Shown: positions 22,081-33,543, counted from the stretch's first letter. The stretch: DNA of 64,000 bases from Nannobrachium achirus (GCA_963921795.1 OY997642.1:58381927-58445926), one strand, 5' to 3'. Program-made: numbers and translations. The notes: generated from the sequence alone by a model not told the origin.

Positions 22081-22177
22081 GTTGTACCTCACCGCAGTGC
22101 ATCTACAGTACGTACTGTAGGTGTCGCGCTTCTTGCCCCTCCTGGCTTTGCCCTGGGTTGGCTCCCATAGTGTCAGT

Positions 22178-22600
22178 TTGTTCAAGGTTCAAGGTTGTAC
22201 TTTATTGTTACGTCTTTTGTACAGGTACATAAGAGTAAAACCTATTTTTGTTCGGCTTCCTTTCAGACAATGCAGTGGTATAGCCTATATAAAATAACAG
22301 CAAAACAACAAAAACACAACACATCTAAAGATAAAATAATAAGTAATATGTAATAATGGCTTAGGAAAGAGAGTGTAAAAATGCATCCTCAGCTGTACAT
22401 GAGCATAAAGTTTTGTATATTGTATACACCCATGACATAATTTTTCCTTAGTAGCCACTGTACTATAACTTTTTGTCTTCACAGTGTGTTCTATTATGCA
22501 ACAGGTTGGTATAATGAAAAAATGCCACAAGCGTAATTTGTATAGGGTTTACGGGTTTAATAAACCCAAGGGCCCCCCTACTGGGGACTATTATAAATTC
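22178..22600. other. LINE/SINE tail (minus) and AT-rich sequence
   Basis: 22178-22270 has AAGGTTGTACTTTATTGTTA and ACGTCTTTTGTACAGGTAC, inverted relative to 7255-7340. 22270-22600 is AT-rich with nothing recognised. Confidence 0.5.
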
Positions 22601-22616
22601 ATAGGCTATTATATCA

Positions 22617-22889
22617 TCGTTGTCGGGTGAAAACCTTGTATGTCCAAAACCGTTCGTTTTGCATTTTTCATTTTAAAAATGATTTAAACTAGTGAAAACA
22701 GCCGATCTACAAGCACACAACGCCTCGCACCGCGAGGCGTTGTGTGGTGCGAGGCGTTGTGTGCTTGTAGATCTGCTGTTTTCACTACTGTTGTGCGATG
22801 GCCTTGTACGATGAAGCAGGGCTTTGCTTGGCGAAAGAACATACAAATTTGAAACTTGGAGATACAAGGTTTACACCCGACAACGACGA
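22617..22889. mobile_element. MITE with GTTGTCGGGTG inverted ends, copy 2
   Basis: ATCGTTGTCGGGTGAAAACC at left faces GTTTACACCCGACAACGACG at right, giving inverted ends of about 28 bp. The copy at 13.24 kb is in the opposite orientation. The central palindrome at 22692-22786 has an extra copy of its inner segment. Confidence 0.88.
22692..22786. repeat. Short dispersed palindrome, expanded copy
   Basis: The outer stem is CCGATCTACAAGCACACAAC with its complement. CGCCTCGCACCGCGAGGCG is followed by a second GTGGTGCGAGGCGTTGTGTG, so the inner right arm is duplicated. Confidence 0.88.
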
Positions 22890-22909
22890 TATGTATTTTG
22901 TCATTTCCA

Positions 22910-23670
22910 GTATATCAGGGGTCTCTAATCTCCTAATCTATGGCCCCCCCTCACAGCACAGGGCCCTTTTGATCTGAAAACCCATGCAGAATAAGATCTA
23001 ATTTCGCCCCTGAAAAATGCCTCTAGTTCTGGCGGCCTGACGCAGTGCCCCATTTCTCTCTCTGGCTTTGTCTGTGACCAGTGGTAGGTCTCCATAGGAA
23101 ACAAATACTGGTATGTAACTGACATAACTAAATGGACCCCTGCGGATCCACATAATTAAAAACCCATTTAGGCCTAGGATTATTGAATGCTTTAACTATT
23201 GAAAAATAGCAGATATACAAGCTCACAGCGCGGCACTCGGTGCCGCGCCGCTAGCTTGTAGAGAAGTTGTGAAAATGTGTGCAAATCTTTGAATATATGT
23301 ATTTTGAGAGCGAACGTTTTTTCAAATTTCAAATTTTGCTTCTGGGTGGTCCTTGGAACTATAATATTTTGAGATATGAATATTTTTTTTACAGGGGTCC
23401 TTGACATGAAAAGGTTTGAGAACCACTGACATAGTAGTCGCTCAAGAACAGACTAACTGAGCTGTTAACTGTTAAGTGAAAAGGATCTTTTCTTTGACGA
23501 TGGCTATTGCAGATTGCTGACATAGAAACACAGGTTTTTCATAAACCTTGGAAGGATTCAAAAGACACTTATAGAATCAGGTCAAAATTCAAATTGTCAT
23601 GATCTTTCAAAAATAGCAGATCTACAAGCTCGCAGCGCGGCACTCGGTGCCACGCTCATAAAATAATAAT
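22910..23670. repeat. Composite of hAT MITE fragments with two palindrome copies
   Basis: 23395-23430 reads GTCCTTGACATGAAAAGGTT then TGAGAACCACTG, a hAT MITE end. The palindromes lie at 23201-23262 (inner stem CGCGGCACTCGGTGCCGCG) and 23608-23660 (left arm and loop). The 23.50-23.63 part matches 365-470. Confidence 0.6.
23201..23262. repeat. Short dispersed palindrome, full copy
   Basis: AGATATACAAGCTCACAGCG opens the hairpin. GCGGCAC / GTGCCGC forms the inner stem, and GCTAGCTTGTAGA closes it. Confidence 0.8.
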
Positions 23671-24420
23671 ACACCATAATGTGTAGCCGTTGCATGGGTT
23701 AAAGTGTTTGGTTCACTGTAGTTCAAAATGATAAACATGTTGTGTATAGCGCTGTAATTTCAAATAGAGCTGGGAACCGTAACTGATTCATTTCGATTAA
23801 TTACAGGAAAATAACACAGTTAAAAAACATTTACAACAAACAAGTAACAGTGCACGCAATGGGAGAAGCCGATCAGACCGCTAAAACACATATTTATGTG
23901 AGATTAAACGTGCAATTAATTTTGATGAATGAATTACAATGTTTTACTTTGTATCTTACTTTGTACTTTTGAGCACTTGTCTTGAGCATTTTTAAAAGCA
24001 AATACTCCAGTAGGCTACTTTAACTCACGTACACCATGACTTGACTGAGAAATGTTGACTTGAGGTTGAGTAAATATTTGACCAGGAATATCTATCTATA
24101 TTCACCTTATTCCTGGCCCCGCCCACTGCTTCTTGTTCATATCCTGAAAGTTCCTAGAAAACAATTTGGTTTCCTGTTGTCCTTGCATTAAAATGGCCCA
24201 ATTCCAATGTCCCCCCCACGCCCTGTTGACTCTTGACTCACTGACTTAAGTGATGTCAACATGGTAAGAGCTTTAGTGTGCATCCCCCTAGTGGTGAGCA
24301 AAAGAACATCTGTGGACTCAGCTAGAGGGTACAGCTCCAAAGGTAATTGAGCAGCACTTTAGATGTGTGACACTTTACATCACATTTAACACTCTTTACT
24401 GTCCTTATTTACAGTCATTG
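23671..24420. other. Unassigned stretch
   Basis: AT-rich. A MITE-end-like GGCCCAATTCCAATGTC at about 24194 is shared with 27.23 and 59.04-59.12 kb. Nothing coding was recognised. Confidence 0.35.
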
Positions 24421-24869
24421 CTTTAAAGCAGGGGTCTTCAATGTTTTCAGGCCATGGACCCCTTAGCTGAGAGAGAGAAGCAACAGGGACCCCCTCTACA
24501 TATTGTATATATGTGTGATTCATAGAATTGTTTGGCAGCACTGTTATCAATCTATGTTGGATTTGTGTTTTAAAGGGCAACTTTATTTTTTTTTACAAGG
24601 GTTCATATTTTAGATTGTAATTAAATAATATAAAAGATGAGAGTTAAAATTAATTCATTTACTTCTTTCTATTGTTTTAGAGATTTTTATTTCAGTGGTT
24701 GGGGGCATGCGTAAAAGTGGCTAAATATGTCATTTTACGAGAAATAAGCCCATTCCCAAGATACAACGCAACCTTTCATGGTTGGATGTGACTTATGGGG
24801 GCTAGAAGTGTTACTGTAAATAGCAATAAAGAAATTGCTGGCTTATTGTGTATAAAATGTACATATTTA

Positions 24870-25384
24870 TTTTTTTTCTTTAAATTTTTATCCCACAATT
24901 TTGTAACCCATTTTTTCACCCAGTGCCAATTGCCTATGTAATCCTGGGCTCTGCTCTCCCTCTGCCAACCTGGGGAGGCAACGGACTGACCTCATGCTTC
25001 CTTCTATGCATGAGGAGTCCAAGTTGCTTCTTTTTTCACCTGACAGTGGAGATTTCCCTGGTTTGGACGTAGCGCGTGGAAGGAACACGTTATTCCAACC
25101 AGTTCCTTTCCCCTCCATCAAGCGCCCGGCTGGCAGGGAGGCAGGGAGGCATTATTGAGACCAGGATTACGTGCATGTTTTTGTGAGGGTATCAACCCTA
25201 GGAGACACGGGGAGAACATGCAAACTCCACACAGAAAGGCCCTATCGCCAACCCCACCTAGGGTGTGGGCGCTGATGACGCGGAGGAGAAACACGCCGCC
25301 AGCTCCCACAGCGTCCCCCGGCGGGAATCGAACCCAGGACCTTCTAGCTGTGAGGCGAAGCGCTAACCACTGCGCCACCGTGCC
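24870..25384 (-). mobile_element. V-SINE, copy 3
   Basis: Minus orientation with the same head, core and tail as copy 1. The 17-bp target duplication TAAAATGTACATATTTA is at 24853-24869 and 25385-25401. Confidence 0.95.
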
Positions 25385-25643
25385 TAAAATGTACATATTT
25401 AGCCACTTGTACGCATGCCCCCATGCGTACGCATGCCCCACATTTTAGCACGGTAAACGAGATAAAACAATAGAACGAAACAAATGAAAACATTTTAACA
25501 TTCACTTTTTCTTTTCTCTAATTACAATCTAAAATATGAACCCTTGTTGTAAAAAAACAAAGTTGTCCTTTAAGTTATTTAACTTGACCTTTCACTCTGT
25601 ACTCGATCTGCTCTTTTTTACCTCTACACCAAACCTATTTGCC

Positions 25644-25700
25644 GAAAATAGCCGATCTACAAGCTCTCAATGCCTCGTGCTTGTAGATCTGCTATTTTTG
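25644..25700. repeat. Short dispersed palindrome, shortened copy
   Basis: CCGATCTACAAGCTCTCAAT leads directly into GCTTGTAGATCTGCTATTTT. Most of the inner stem is lost (only TGCCTCGT remains). Confidence 0.75.
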
Positions 25701-25859
25701 GCTAAAGTTCTCCTCAGAATAGGGATGTAAGGGTTCAAGTTGTTAATTTAAAAGAATGATCCTATCACAAAGATTTGGTTGCCCCCCTGTAGTAACTCTG
25801 AGGACCCCCTAGGGGTCCCGGACCCCCTGTTGAAGACCCCTGCTTTAAAGGCTGCGATT

Positions 25860-27060
25860 GTTGTTATTATTATAATATATGCATCACTGGCGGAACAAGT
25901 CAGAACCGGGCCTGTATGCAAGCCACAATGATCGGGCCCCGGCCGCCGCCCGATTCATGACTCATGTCCATATTGTGGTGACTGAACTCAAACCAGACAC
26001 AAGAGAGCAGGACAGTGTTGCCAACTCCGGGCATTTATTAACAATTTTCAGTTTACAACAGCAGGTAAATGCAACGTAGCATAAATGTGCAACATAAATA
26101 TGAATGAATCAAACTAGGGTTAAACAGTTCAACATAGGTTCTTCCCCGGGCGGGGGGCTGCCGTCTCTTCTCTTCTTGGGGGGCCAGGGGTAGGTAAGAG
26201 TCAGTTAGGGGTTTTCTTCCCACAGATAATAGGTGACTATTGTTCAGGTAAAGTATCTCTTTCCCACAGGTAATAGGTGAGTATTCCTCTCTACCAGTGA
26301 CAGGTAAAGTATTTCTTTCCCACAGGTAATAGGTGAGTATTTCTCTTTACAGGTGACAGGTAAGGTGCGGTGCCACGCTCTCAAATAAATCCAACCGATT
26401 CACTATCTTCTAAACAAACTAAACACAGGGATTAATGGACCTAGGGCCAGAGAATGGTTGGATACAAAGTATGTTTTAAAGGGAAGTGAGTACTACTCAA
26501 CAAAATGGGAATTGGGGTGGCTCCCTGGGGGTCCGGTTGGTAAGGCTGCTTCCTCCTTTTCCAGGTCCATTCTCCACAGGTCGCCTGAGTACTCACTCTC
26601 CAGTGGTTCGGTACGCACTCCTCAGTGGTAGGTACACACTCCTCAGTGAAGGTCCACTCCCGGTCCAGCCTAAAAGTGATGAGTCGAAGGGATATTACTA
26701 TAATGCGCTTTAAATATGCGGTGGAGGGAGAAATATGGTGGTTCCTTACCGCCTGTCTGCCCATGTATTCGCTCGTCGGAGTCCCAGCACAGACTGGGGG
26801 AGAGAGCAAGGCTTCTATTTATGGACCCTGTGTTTGGAGTACCCCACAGGTGCATATGCTTGTGCCTGATGAAGCATGTGGGCCGGGAGGTGACGCCCTT
26901 CAATGACTTGGCCCACACCGTGCACTGCTCTGCTGGGCCTCGCTCTCCCATCCAGGGTGCGCTTCTCCGACGTGCGGGGCCTACCTGGCGGGCGGTGTCT
27001 GAACGAACCACCACAATATTGAAATGATTGACATTTGTAGGATTCAGAGAATTCCCCTAG
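25860..27060. other. Unassigned region with a small tandem repeat
   Basis: At 26218-26364 a unit of about 60 bp occurs three times with TTTCCCACAGGTAATAGGTG and AGTATTTCTTT, so acceptor- and donor-like strings alternate. At 26605-26660 CACTCCTCAGTG repeats. No protein or transposon family was recognised on either strand. Confidence 0.4.
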
Positions 27061-27069
27061 TAACGCTAT

Positions 27070-27260
27070 GAACTGTGGGTAATTCCTTTGCCAAAGGCTG
27101 CAAATGTTCGGACTTTTGGAAAGTCAACAAAAAGGGGCATTCCCACACCCTCACTGACTTACCAACCCTCAAGCCCCAACGTGAACGCGCACGTTGACTT
27201 TGGCTAAGTCAGTGAGTCAGCAAGTCAACGGATTGGGCCAATGTCGGTAGATGGCGTTCA
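27070..27260. repeat. MITE fragment shared with 59.04-59.28 kb
   Basis: GTGGGTAATTCCTTTGCCAA and CTAAGTCAGTGAGTCAG are matched in inverted orientation at 59.1-59.23 kb. ATTGGGCCAATG lies at the right end. Confidence 0.6.
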
Positions 27261-27362
27261 GGGCTCTGGGTGAACCTGTGTTGCCATGTCTGCCTGCTTA
27301 TGATAAGCAGTGTGTGTGTGTGTTTATGTAGTTGCTTATTGGGCTTGCTTTGTGATGTTTTT

Positions 27363-27878
27363 TTTTGTTTTTTGTTTTTTAATTTTTATCCCACGATTTT
27401 GCAACTCATTTTCACCCAGTGCCAATTGCCTATGTAATCCTGGGCTCTGCTCTCCCTCTGCTGTGCCTGGGGAGACAACGGACTGACCTCATGCTTCCTT
27501 CAATGCATGAGTAGTCCAAGTTGTTTCTTTTCACCTGACAGGGGGGATTTCCCCGGGATGGACGTAGCGCGTGGAAGGAACACGTTATTCCAACCAGTTC
27601 CTTTCCCCTCCATCAAGCGCCCCGGCTGGCGAGGGGGAGGCATTATTGAGACCAGGATTACTGCATGTTTTTGTGAGGGTATCAACCCTAGGAGACACGG
27701 GGAGAACATGCAAACTCCACACAGAAAGGCCCTATCGCCGACCCCACCTAGGGTGTGGGCGCTGATGACGCGGAGGGAGAAACACGCCCCCAGCACCCAC
27801 AGCGTCCCCCGGCGGGAATCGAACCCAGGACCTTCTAGCTGTGAGGCGAAGCGCTAACCACTATGCCACCGTGCCCCC
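27363..27878 (-). mobile_element. V-SINE, copy 4
   Basis: Full head, core and tail on the minus strand. The 17-bp target duplication TGCTTTGTGATGTTTTT is at 27346-27362 and 27879-27895. Confidence 0.95.
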
Positions 27879-27895
27879 TGCTTTGTGATGTTTTT

Positions 27896-28460
27896 AAACC
27901 AGTGGTTCCCAAATATTTTCATATCAAGGACCCCAGATTAATATATTTGTCCACAGTTGCAGACCCCATCTGAAAATATGTGATGCCAGGGACCTCCACA
28001 CAAGATTTGTGTTGTTAAAATGTTTCAGAAACATTTGACTTTCTTCTCTTCAATATGTTTTTAAGTGGCAGATGTAAAAGCTCCGAATGTGTTGCAATGT
28101 GACACATTGTGAGCTTGCTGATCTGCTATTTTCAAAAGTAAATGTAAATGTCAAGTAGTAAAACTGAGCCTAGTTGCTTATATTGGGCTTATTTTCATAG
28201 ACCTGGCCGCTTGTTTCTTTAGCAAAATCTGGCAACACATGATTCCTTGTTCACTTCCTTCCTTGGGAGGAAGTGAAAAGATGTTTTTGAAGCAGTACAC
28301 AGAAAACTCTCCCTCTGTAAAAGACAATGGCAGCCTCCATAGAGAAGGCCAGGAATAAGGTGAATAGAGACTCAAGTATAGGCAGCATTGGTGTAAACCA
28401 CCACAAGGGGGAGGCACAACACAACCTCTACAGAGCCTACAATAATTGTGGGCTCGCCTA
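27896..28460. repeat. Composite repeat, inverted relative to 57.0-57.43 kb
   Basis: It contains CAGTGGTTCCCAAATATTTT at the left, the palindrome at 28066-28136, and CACTTCCTTCCTTGGGAGGA / TGGCAGCCTCCATAGAGAAG. All of these appear in reverse order and orientation at 57.04-57.43 kb. Confidence 0.7.
28066..28136. repeat. Short dispersed palindrome, full copy
   Basis: The left arm is degenerate (GGCAGATGTAAAAGCTCCGA) and the right arm is intact (TGTGAGCTTGCTGATCTGC). The inner stem is ATGTGT / ACACAT. Confidence 0.75.
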
Positions 28461-28619
28461 TAAGGCGAGCACACTTTAGATATTGTCATTATTTATCTAT
28501 CAGGCAGGCAATCAGTAGACGGGATCTTCGGTTCCTTTCTACTCCTACATACTTAGTGAGAAAATGAAAATAAAAACATCAATGTGTTCAGTTTACAGTG
28601 GCGAAGTGTGCTATTATTT

Positions 28620-29640
28620 TTTATAGCAATCGGCCAAATGGTGGCGCTGTAGGAAGCCTTCGAAAGTGCGATCTTTGAACAGGTATAGCTCATGCTGTGT
28701 TATACATACAGCCATGAAACCTGTATACACTTATGTGTCTCCTCATGCCGAACAACTTTTACCCTCTAACTTTTGACCTCTGACCTTTAGGTCTCCCACA
28801 ATTCGGAATTATATGAAAAACAGTAAAAATCTATCTCCTCCTGGGATTTTCGCGTCAAGTGCACAAAACTTTTTTCACATGAACTTTGGACCAATACGGT
28901 CAAACTGTCTGGTTGGATTTCTTTTAAAGTGAAATATAATTTTTTAATAATTCATTATATATTGCGGTTTTATGCAAATTATTCTTCGGCCTCTAAATCA
29001 TACATGCAAAGTTACACGTTCATGGCATTTGGCAAAGATGTGGAGGGTTAGTCAAAGTATCACTGAAACCAATTTTATTCCAATCGGCCAAAGGGGGGCG
29101 CTATACGAAGCGTCTGAAAATTCAAACTTCAAACGGGCATAAGTCATGACTCGTTTCGTTTGAAGACATGCAACTTGTTACACGCGTGCTTTGACTCAAG
29201 CGGAAGACATCTGTGTCGTTGATAAGTAAGCTCCGCCCTTCGATTTTCCGCCACTTTGAGCAGTTTGTAAAACGCGTAAACCCGCTTTTATTCTGGAATT
29301 TTCGCGCCACGTGCACAAAACTTTTTTTACGTGAACTTTGGACCGATATCTAAAGATCTGTCAGATCGGATTTCTTTAACATTGAAACATGCTTTTTTAA
29401 ATAATTCAAACAATATTGCATTTTTATGCAAATTATTCTTCTGCCTCTAAAACATACAAGCAAAGTCACATTTTCATGACAAAATAGTGTAGAGGGTTAG
29501 TTCAAATATCACTGAAACCAATCTTACCCCAAATGGCCAAAGGGGGGCGCTATATAATTTTGAGCAGTTTGTAAAACGCTTAAACCCGTTTTTATTCTAG
29601 GATTTTTTTTGCAATTTGCATGAAACATTCTACACGCAAT
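28620..29640 (+). repeat. Tandem repeat, about 430-bp units
   Basis: CAATCGGCCAAATGGTGGCG (28626) recurs as AATCGGCCAAAGGGGGGCGC (29082) and AATGGCCAAAGGGGGGCGCT (29531). Each starts a unit containing TTTTATGCAAATTATTCTTC and GTGCACAAAACTTTTTT. There are two long units and one truncated unit. Confidence 0.85.
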
Positions 29641-29699
29641 CTAAGGACCTTTATCTAACATGCCTATGAAGTGCACACAAAAAAATTATAAAATAATAA

Positions 29700-29890
29700 T
29701 AATAAATATAGCTGCAAGCAGCGATAAAGTGTCCAAAGCCAAAAACACCTCAAATCATGAACACAGCCTGGGATGTGCGTGAAATCTTGCAAGCACATTC
29801 CCAATAGGTCAAGGAACAGATACCAACCTTCTCACATTGGCCTGTTATAGCGCCACCAGCGGGTCAACTTTTGCACAACACATTTTTGGA
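29700..29890. repeat. Dispersed repeat with AGCTGCAAGCAGCGAT end
   Basis: TATAGCTGCAAGCAGCGATA is the terminus of a common fish repeat. The body has GTTATAGCGCCACCAGCGGG. Confidence 0.6.
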
Positions 29891-30056
29891 ACAAAATGGA
29901 CCAATCTTTGACGTCAGTAACGTCAAAGAGAGCACTGCCTGCGATCTTGACATTTTGTGCTTTTATAGCCATTGTTTTCTGGCTTGAAGCGAGCCCACAA
30001 TTGTTTCGAAGGAACAATATTTTTCTAGTGTTATGTTGCAGTTGGAAAGTATCTGT

Positions 30057-30115
30057 GTGCGTGTGTGTGCGCGTGTGTGTGCGTGTGTGTGCGTGCGTGC
30101 GTGCGTGTGTGTGTT
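30057..30115. repeat. GT-rich microsatellite
   Basis: Irregular GT/GCGT run. Confidence 0.9.
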
Positions 30116-30432
30116 CTGTTAACATGACACACGTGCATATGTCCATGTATACGGGCCATTCTGTTTGTCAGTTATCTCCATATATGCAGACTACTTCTAC
30201 TTCACTGCATTATGCAGTGAAGTAGAAGTATTGAACATTTAATATACTCCAGTGAAGTATAAAAAAGAAAAATCTGCTATACTCAAGTACTTGAGTAAAC
30301 GTACTTAGTTACTTTACACGACTGCATGCCTGTAGTTCTCTCAAGCAGAGATGGACAGTCTTAAAGGGAGGGAAAGTTCACAAAAAAAAAAAAAATACCT
30401 TGTTTGATTACCATGTCCCATTTCTGAAATAG

Positions 30433-30497
30433 CAAAAATAGTTGTTCTACAAGCTCTCAACACGACACCAAGCGACACGTTGAGAGCTGAGAGCTTG
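30433..30497. repeat. Short dispersed palindrome, divergent copy
   Basis: TTCTACAAGCTCTCAACACG pairs with CGTTGAGAGCTGAGAGCTTG. The inner segment is ACACCAAGCGACAC. It abuts the (AAG)n edge of the LINE tail. Confidence 0.65.
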
Positions 30498-30499
30498 AA

Positions 30500-30870
30500 G
30501 AAGAAGAAGAAGAATTTATTATTAGAAGGTTGCATAGGAACAGTACAAGTACAGTTTCATGACAGTACAAATCACTGGTACAATGTCAAGTAAAAGGAGA
30601 TCCTAGTAAGCTAGTATGCTTTTCAGCTTATTTACGCAGGAACCACTTTATGTATCTCATAACATTGAAAGACAGACGGATAGAACACAGTACTATGTAT
30701 AGGATAACATCAATAACAAAAAGAGAAAAATATTATCTAATAAAATACTCAATCAATCAATATGAATATGGCCAATCAAAACAAATACATTTTGATGGCA
30801 TAAAAAAAAGATTTTCCGACCCCTGGCCTGGTGTCTTCTCAGAGTGATCCTAGTCAGGCTGTGAGGTGTG
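30500..30870 (-). mobile_element. LINE 3' end, minus strand
   Basis: TTATTAGAAGGTTGCATAGG, GTACAGTTTCATGACAGTAC and AAAAGGAGATCCTAG are the reverse complement of the 3' region at 6.04-6.16 kb. An (AAG)n tail precedes it. Confidence 0.75.
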
Positions 30871-31131
30871 ATGAATCTAACAATGATTAATCTATCAAGG
30901 AACGATCGATAGGCAGAGTTTCACTGTGACAACAAGACCCCAGCTGCTCTTTGCAGTTTGACCGCCGACTCTGCAAATGCATCATCATTCATGCTGAAAT
31001 ACTAAAATATCTCAAAACACAGATTGAACACAAAAAATAACTCAGGATTTTGTTGATTGTGTCCCAAAAAGATCTGGTTGTCCCAGAGGTGAACTGGCCC
31101 TTTAAGGTCTGAGCACCGACCAGCAGCTACA

Positions 31132-31345
31132 CTTCAGTGTTCTCCTCCTCTTCTGAAAGTCTGACCACCAGCCTCACTTGTTCCTCCTGTGAAGATCTGA
31201 CCTCCATCTTCAGTGTTCTCTTGTGAAGCTCTGACCTCCATCTTCAGTGTTCTCCTGTGAAGCTCTGACCTCCATCTTCAGTGTTCTCTTGTGAAGCTCT
31301 GACCTCCATCTTCAGTGTTCTCCTGCATGTGAAGCTGTGCTCTCC
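31132..31345 (+). repeat. 34-bp minisatellite just upstream of the gene start
   Basis: The unit CTTCAGTGTTCTC(C/T)TGTGAAG + CTCTGACCTCCAT is repeated about five times and stops 9 nt before the ATG at 31354. If transcription starts upstream, the array is in the 5' leader. No clear TATA box was seen ahead of it. Confidence 0.9.
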
Positions 31346-31353
31346 AGGTGAAG

Positions 31354-31545
31354 ATGAGGAGACTTGTGGTGTCCATGTTGTTCTTCCTGTCCGCTGCGCT
31401 CAGCCTGGCATCAGAACTGCATCACAACAACTACTACTGGCTGGAGCCTAAGGTCAAGAAGTTTGTGGATCAGGCGATCGTGAGAGCTAATGGACAACTG
31501 AATTACGGCCATCTGAATTACGAAGGAATTGGTCTAATAGCAGAG
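31354..31545 (+). CDS. Exon 1: signal peptide and start of cystatin-like domain
   Basis: The start is the ATG that gives MRRLVVSMLFFLSAALSLAS, a clear signal peptide with cleavage near residue 19. The exon continues to residue 64 (GLIAE) and ends at GAG|GTAACG, phase 0. Length (192 nt), signal plus about 45 residues of a KVKKFVDQAIVRAN-type helix, and the following small Cys exons match the exon plan of chemerin (RARRES2) and cathelicidin precursors, both cystatin-fold. I see no classic cystatin QxVxG motif, so protease inhibition is not implied. Exons 2-5 follow at 32952, 34465, 34897 and 36554 with matching phases, predicting a 1051-residue secreted protein. The chemerin/cathelicidin kinship is inferred from the Cys spacing and exon structure; a new cystatin-fold family is also possible. 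Confidence 0.75.
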
Positions 31546-31571
31546 GTAACGTTGTTGCATATATGCTATAT

Positions 31572-32026
31572 CAGGGGTGTCCAAAGTGCAGCCCGGGGAC
31601 CAAATACGTCCACGGACACTTTCACACAATTTTATACATTGTATTATAAATGGCGCACCAGCACCTCCAAACAAGAATATTTTCCCAGAGTATAGTTTTT
31701 CAGTATTCCTTGTTCCCTGTCGTGTCATCCTGAATGGCTCAAAGAAAGGATATTTTATTGTATTCTTTTACCTTTCACATCTGGTTACATTTGGTAATGT
31801 GAAATAATAATAGTTAGTTGTGTTTTGTACTGAGAACACACCTGACAAAAGGAATTAAATATTGCTGATGATGGTTAAATACAATGGTTTAAATGTGATG
31901 CATATGTACTGTATGTGACTTTGTTATGGTCCAACCAAATGTACTTATGTCAGGAGATGTAGTTGGCCCTTTGGTGGGCTAATATTTTCTAATGTGGCCT
32001 CCTTTGAAAAGGTTTGGACACCCCTG
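31572..32026. mobile_element. hAT MITE in intron 1
   Basis: The ends are CAGGGGTGTCCAAAGTGCAG and AAAGGTTTGGACACCCCTG. The target duplication is TGCTATAT / TCCTATAT (one mismatch). Confidence 0.85.
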
Positions 32027-32394
32027 TCCTATATTATTGTATTGATGTGTCAACCATGCAAGCTGGGTTGTTTTCATGGATGCAGCTTTATTCCACAACA
32101 GATCAGAGCCTTTATTTGTTTAAATAATGTAACTGCTGAATTTATTGATCAGAAACAAAACGTTTTATTTACTATGGACTATGGTGGACACAGACGACAC
32201 ATATTTGCAGAGCAAAGATAGATACGAACTGTGCGTGCGTGCGTGCATGGGTGGGTGGGTGCATACACACCACATTTTGTGTGTAGCCTATGTTCTTGTA
32301 GTTCATAATTCATTAGGAAAATTCATGTTTTTAAGGTTTTCAGGAAAGAAGAAATAATGAAATTCAATTTCTGCTGAAGTCATCTAGGTCAGTG

Positions 32395-32813
32395 CAGGAG
32401 TGGACTGGGCATCTGGCTTACCGGGCATATGCCCGGTGGGCCCACTATACAAGTTGGCCTGTGGGGCCTTAAAATTAACATTTTAGAATAGTTACAGTAT
32501 TTTGGGTGCTGGACTGGGCGAACACTAAGTGGAGTGGGCCAATCCTTTAGTAGCACTGGGCCACAGAGCAGAGGGACATTACATGATTGACCCACTGGCT
32601 TGTCTATCATCTTAATACCAGCCTAGTAGCCAATCACAGGCTATGGTGGCCCAGGAGTCCCACCCAAACATTTAACAGCATACAAGCCCACAACGCGCCG
32701 CTGCCTCGATGCGTTGTGGGCTCGTAGATCTTCTATGTTTGGTTCCCCCCGGTTGTGGTGGGCCGGTCTGGGCCAAGATGCCAGGGCCCATTTTATGTCC
32801 CAGTCCGGCCCTG
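32395..32813. mobile_element. hAT MITE in intron 1, with palindrome
   Basis: The ends are CAGGAGTGGACTGGGCATCT and GTCCCAGTCCGGCCCTG. The exact 8-bp target duplication GGTCAGTG is at 32387-32394 and 32814-32821. The short palindrome lies at 32675-32740 (CATACAAGCCCACAACGCGC / GCGTTGTGGGCTCGTAGATC). Confidence 0.92.
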
Positions 32814-32951
32814 GGTCAGTGTTTCCCAAACAGTGGGTCGGGACCGAATTGTGGGTCATGGATACATTTTCACCGGTAACGACTCAAGTAAAAACCCATC
32901 CTGTGTCCATGTCATGATCATGGTTCTGTTTCGTGTCCTGTTCTCCAACAG

Positions 32952-33050
32952 GTCTCTCGCCGCCAGGTGAGAATAGACGTGCGTTTGAGAGCAACGACCT
33001 GCAGAAAGGATCCTGGTAAAACACATCGGCCTGAGTGTACTTTGAAAAAG
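32952..33050 (+). CDS. Exon 2: cystatin-like domain, first Cys pair
   Basis: The acceptor is TTCTCCAACAG|GTC and the donor is AAG|GTAAGT. The 99-nt exon is phase 0 at both ends. It encodes residues 65-97, VSRRQVRIDVRLRATTCRKD then PGKTHRPECTLKK. The pattern beta-strand, then TTC-R-K (Cys81), then PEC (Cys93) closely follows human chemerin (LEFKLQQTSCRKRDWKKPEC), and cathelicidins have a similar paired-Cys loop in their second exon. Codons and splice sites are intact, so the exon looks functional. An acceptor at 33578 would give an alternative short ending; see findings. Confidence 0.75.
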
Positions 33051-33112
33051 GTAAGTGTGAAATACTGCAGAATGCAGCATGAAGCAACAAGCTGTTGGTT
33101 GTTATAAAACTA

Positions 33113-33250
33113 CAATTTACAACTTAGGCATTTATCAGACACTCTTAAATCCAGAGTGATTTACAGGAAACAAGGTCAACACAAGGAAATCCATCTAATG
33201 CATAGAGATAGTAGACTAATAGAGTAATCCAAGAACATATACAGTCATTG
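33113..33250. repeat. Dispersed repeat in intron 2
   Basis: TTTACAACTTAGGCATTTAT and CAGAGTGATTTACAGGAAAC form a common fish repeat, with a second copy at 16.16 kb. Confidence 0.6.
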
Positions 33251-33543
33251 TACCTTGAAAGTGCTAACCCTAGCACAACTATGGCACCAGCTCATTTTCA
33301 GGTACCACTTTGTTACATGCCACAACCACTAGGTGGTGTCAGAGAGCAACTAATGCCCAGACACAGGCAAATGAGACAGGTTTGTTGCTTTCCTTGTAGA
33401 TTATTACATTTTCAAGAATGTGAAGTCATGTTGAGCCAGAAACAAGCTTTCAGTCAACAGCAATAGTTGATAGCAAGAGATAGTGGGCTAATCTAGTAAA
33501 CCAAGAAAATAATAGCATCTGTCTAGTAAACAGTGAAGGCCTG

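Larger units (their letters stand above)
24429..25842. mobile_element. hAT MITE (CAGGGGTCTTCAAC), copy 2, with nested V-SINE
   Basis: The ends are CAGGGGTCTTCAATG and CCTGTTGAAGACCCCTG. The exact target duplication CTTTAAAG is at 24421-24428 and 25843-25850. This copy has extra internal sequence (24600-24850 and 25400-25540) that forms its own inverted pair around the V-SINE. The short palindrome is at 25644-25700. Confidence 0.93.
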
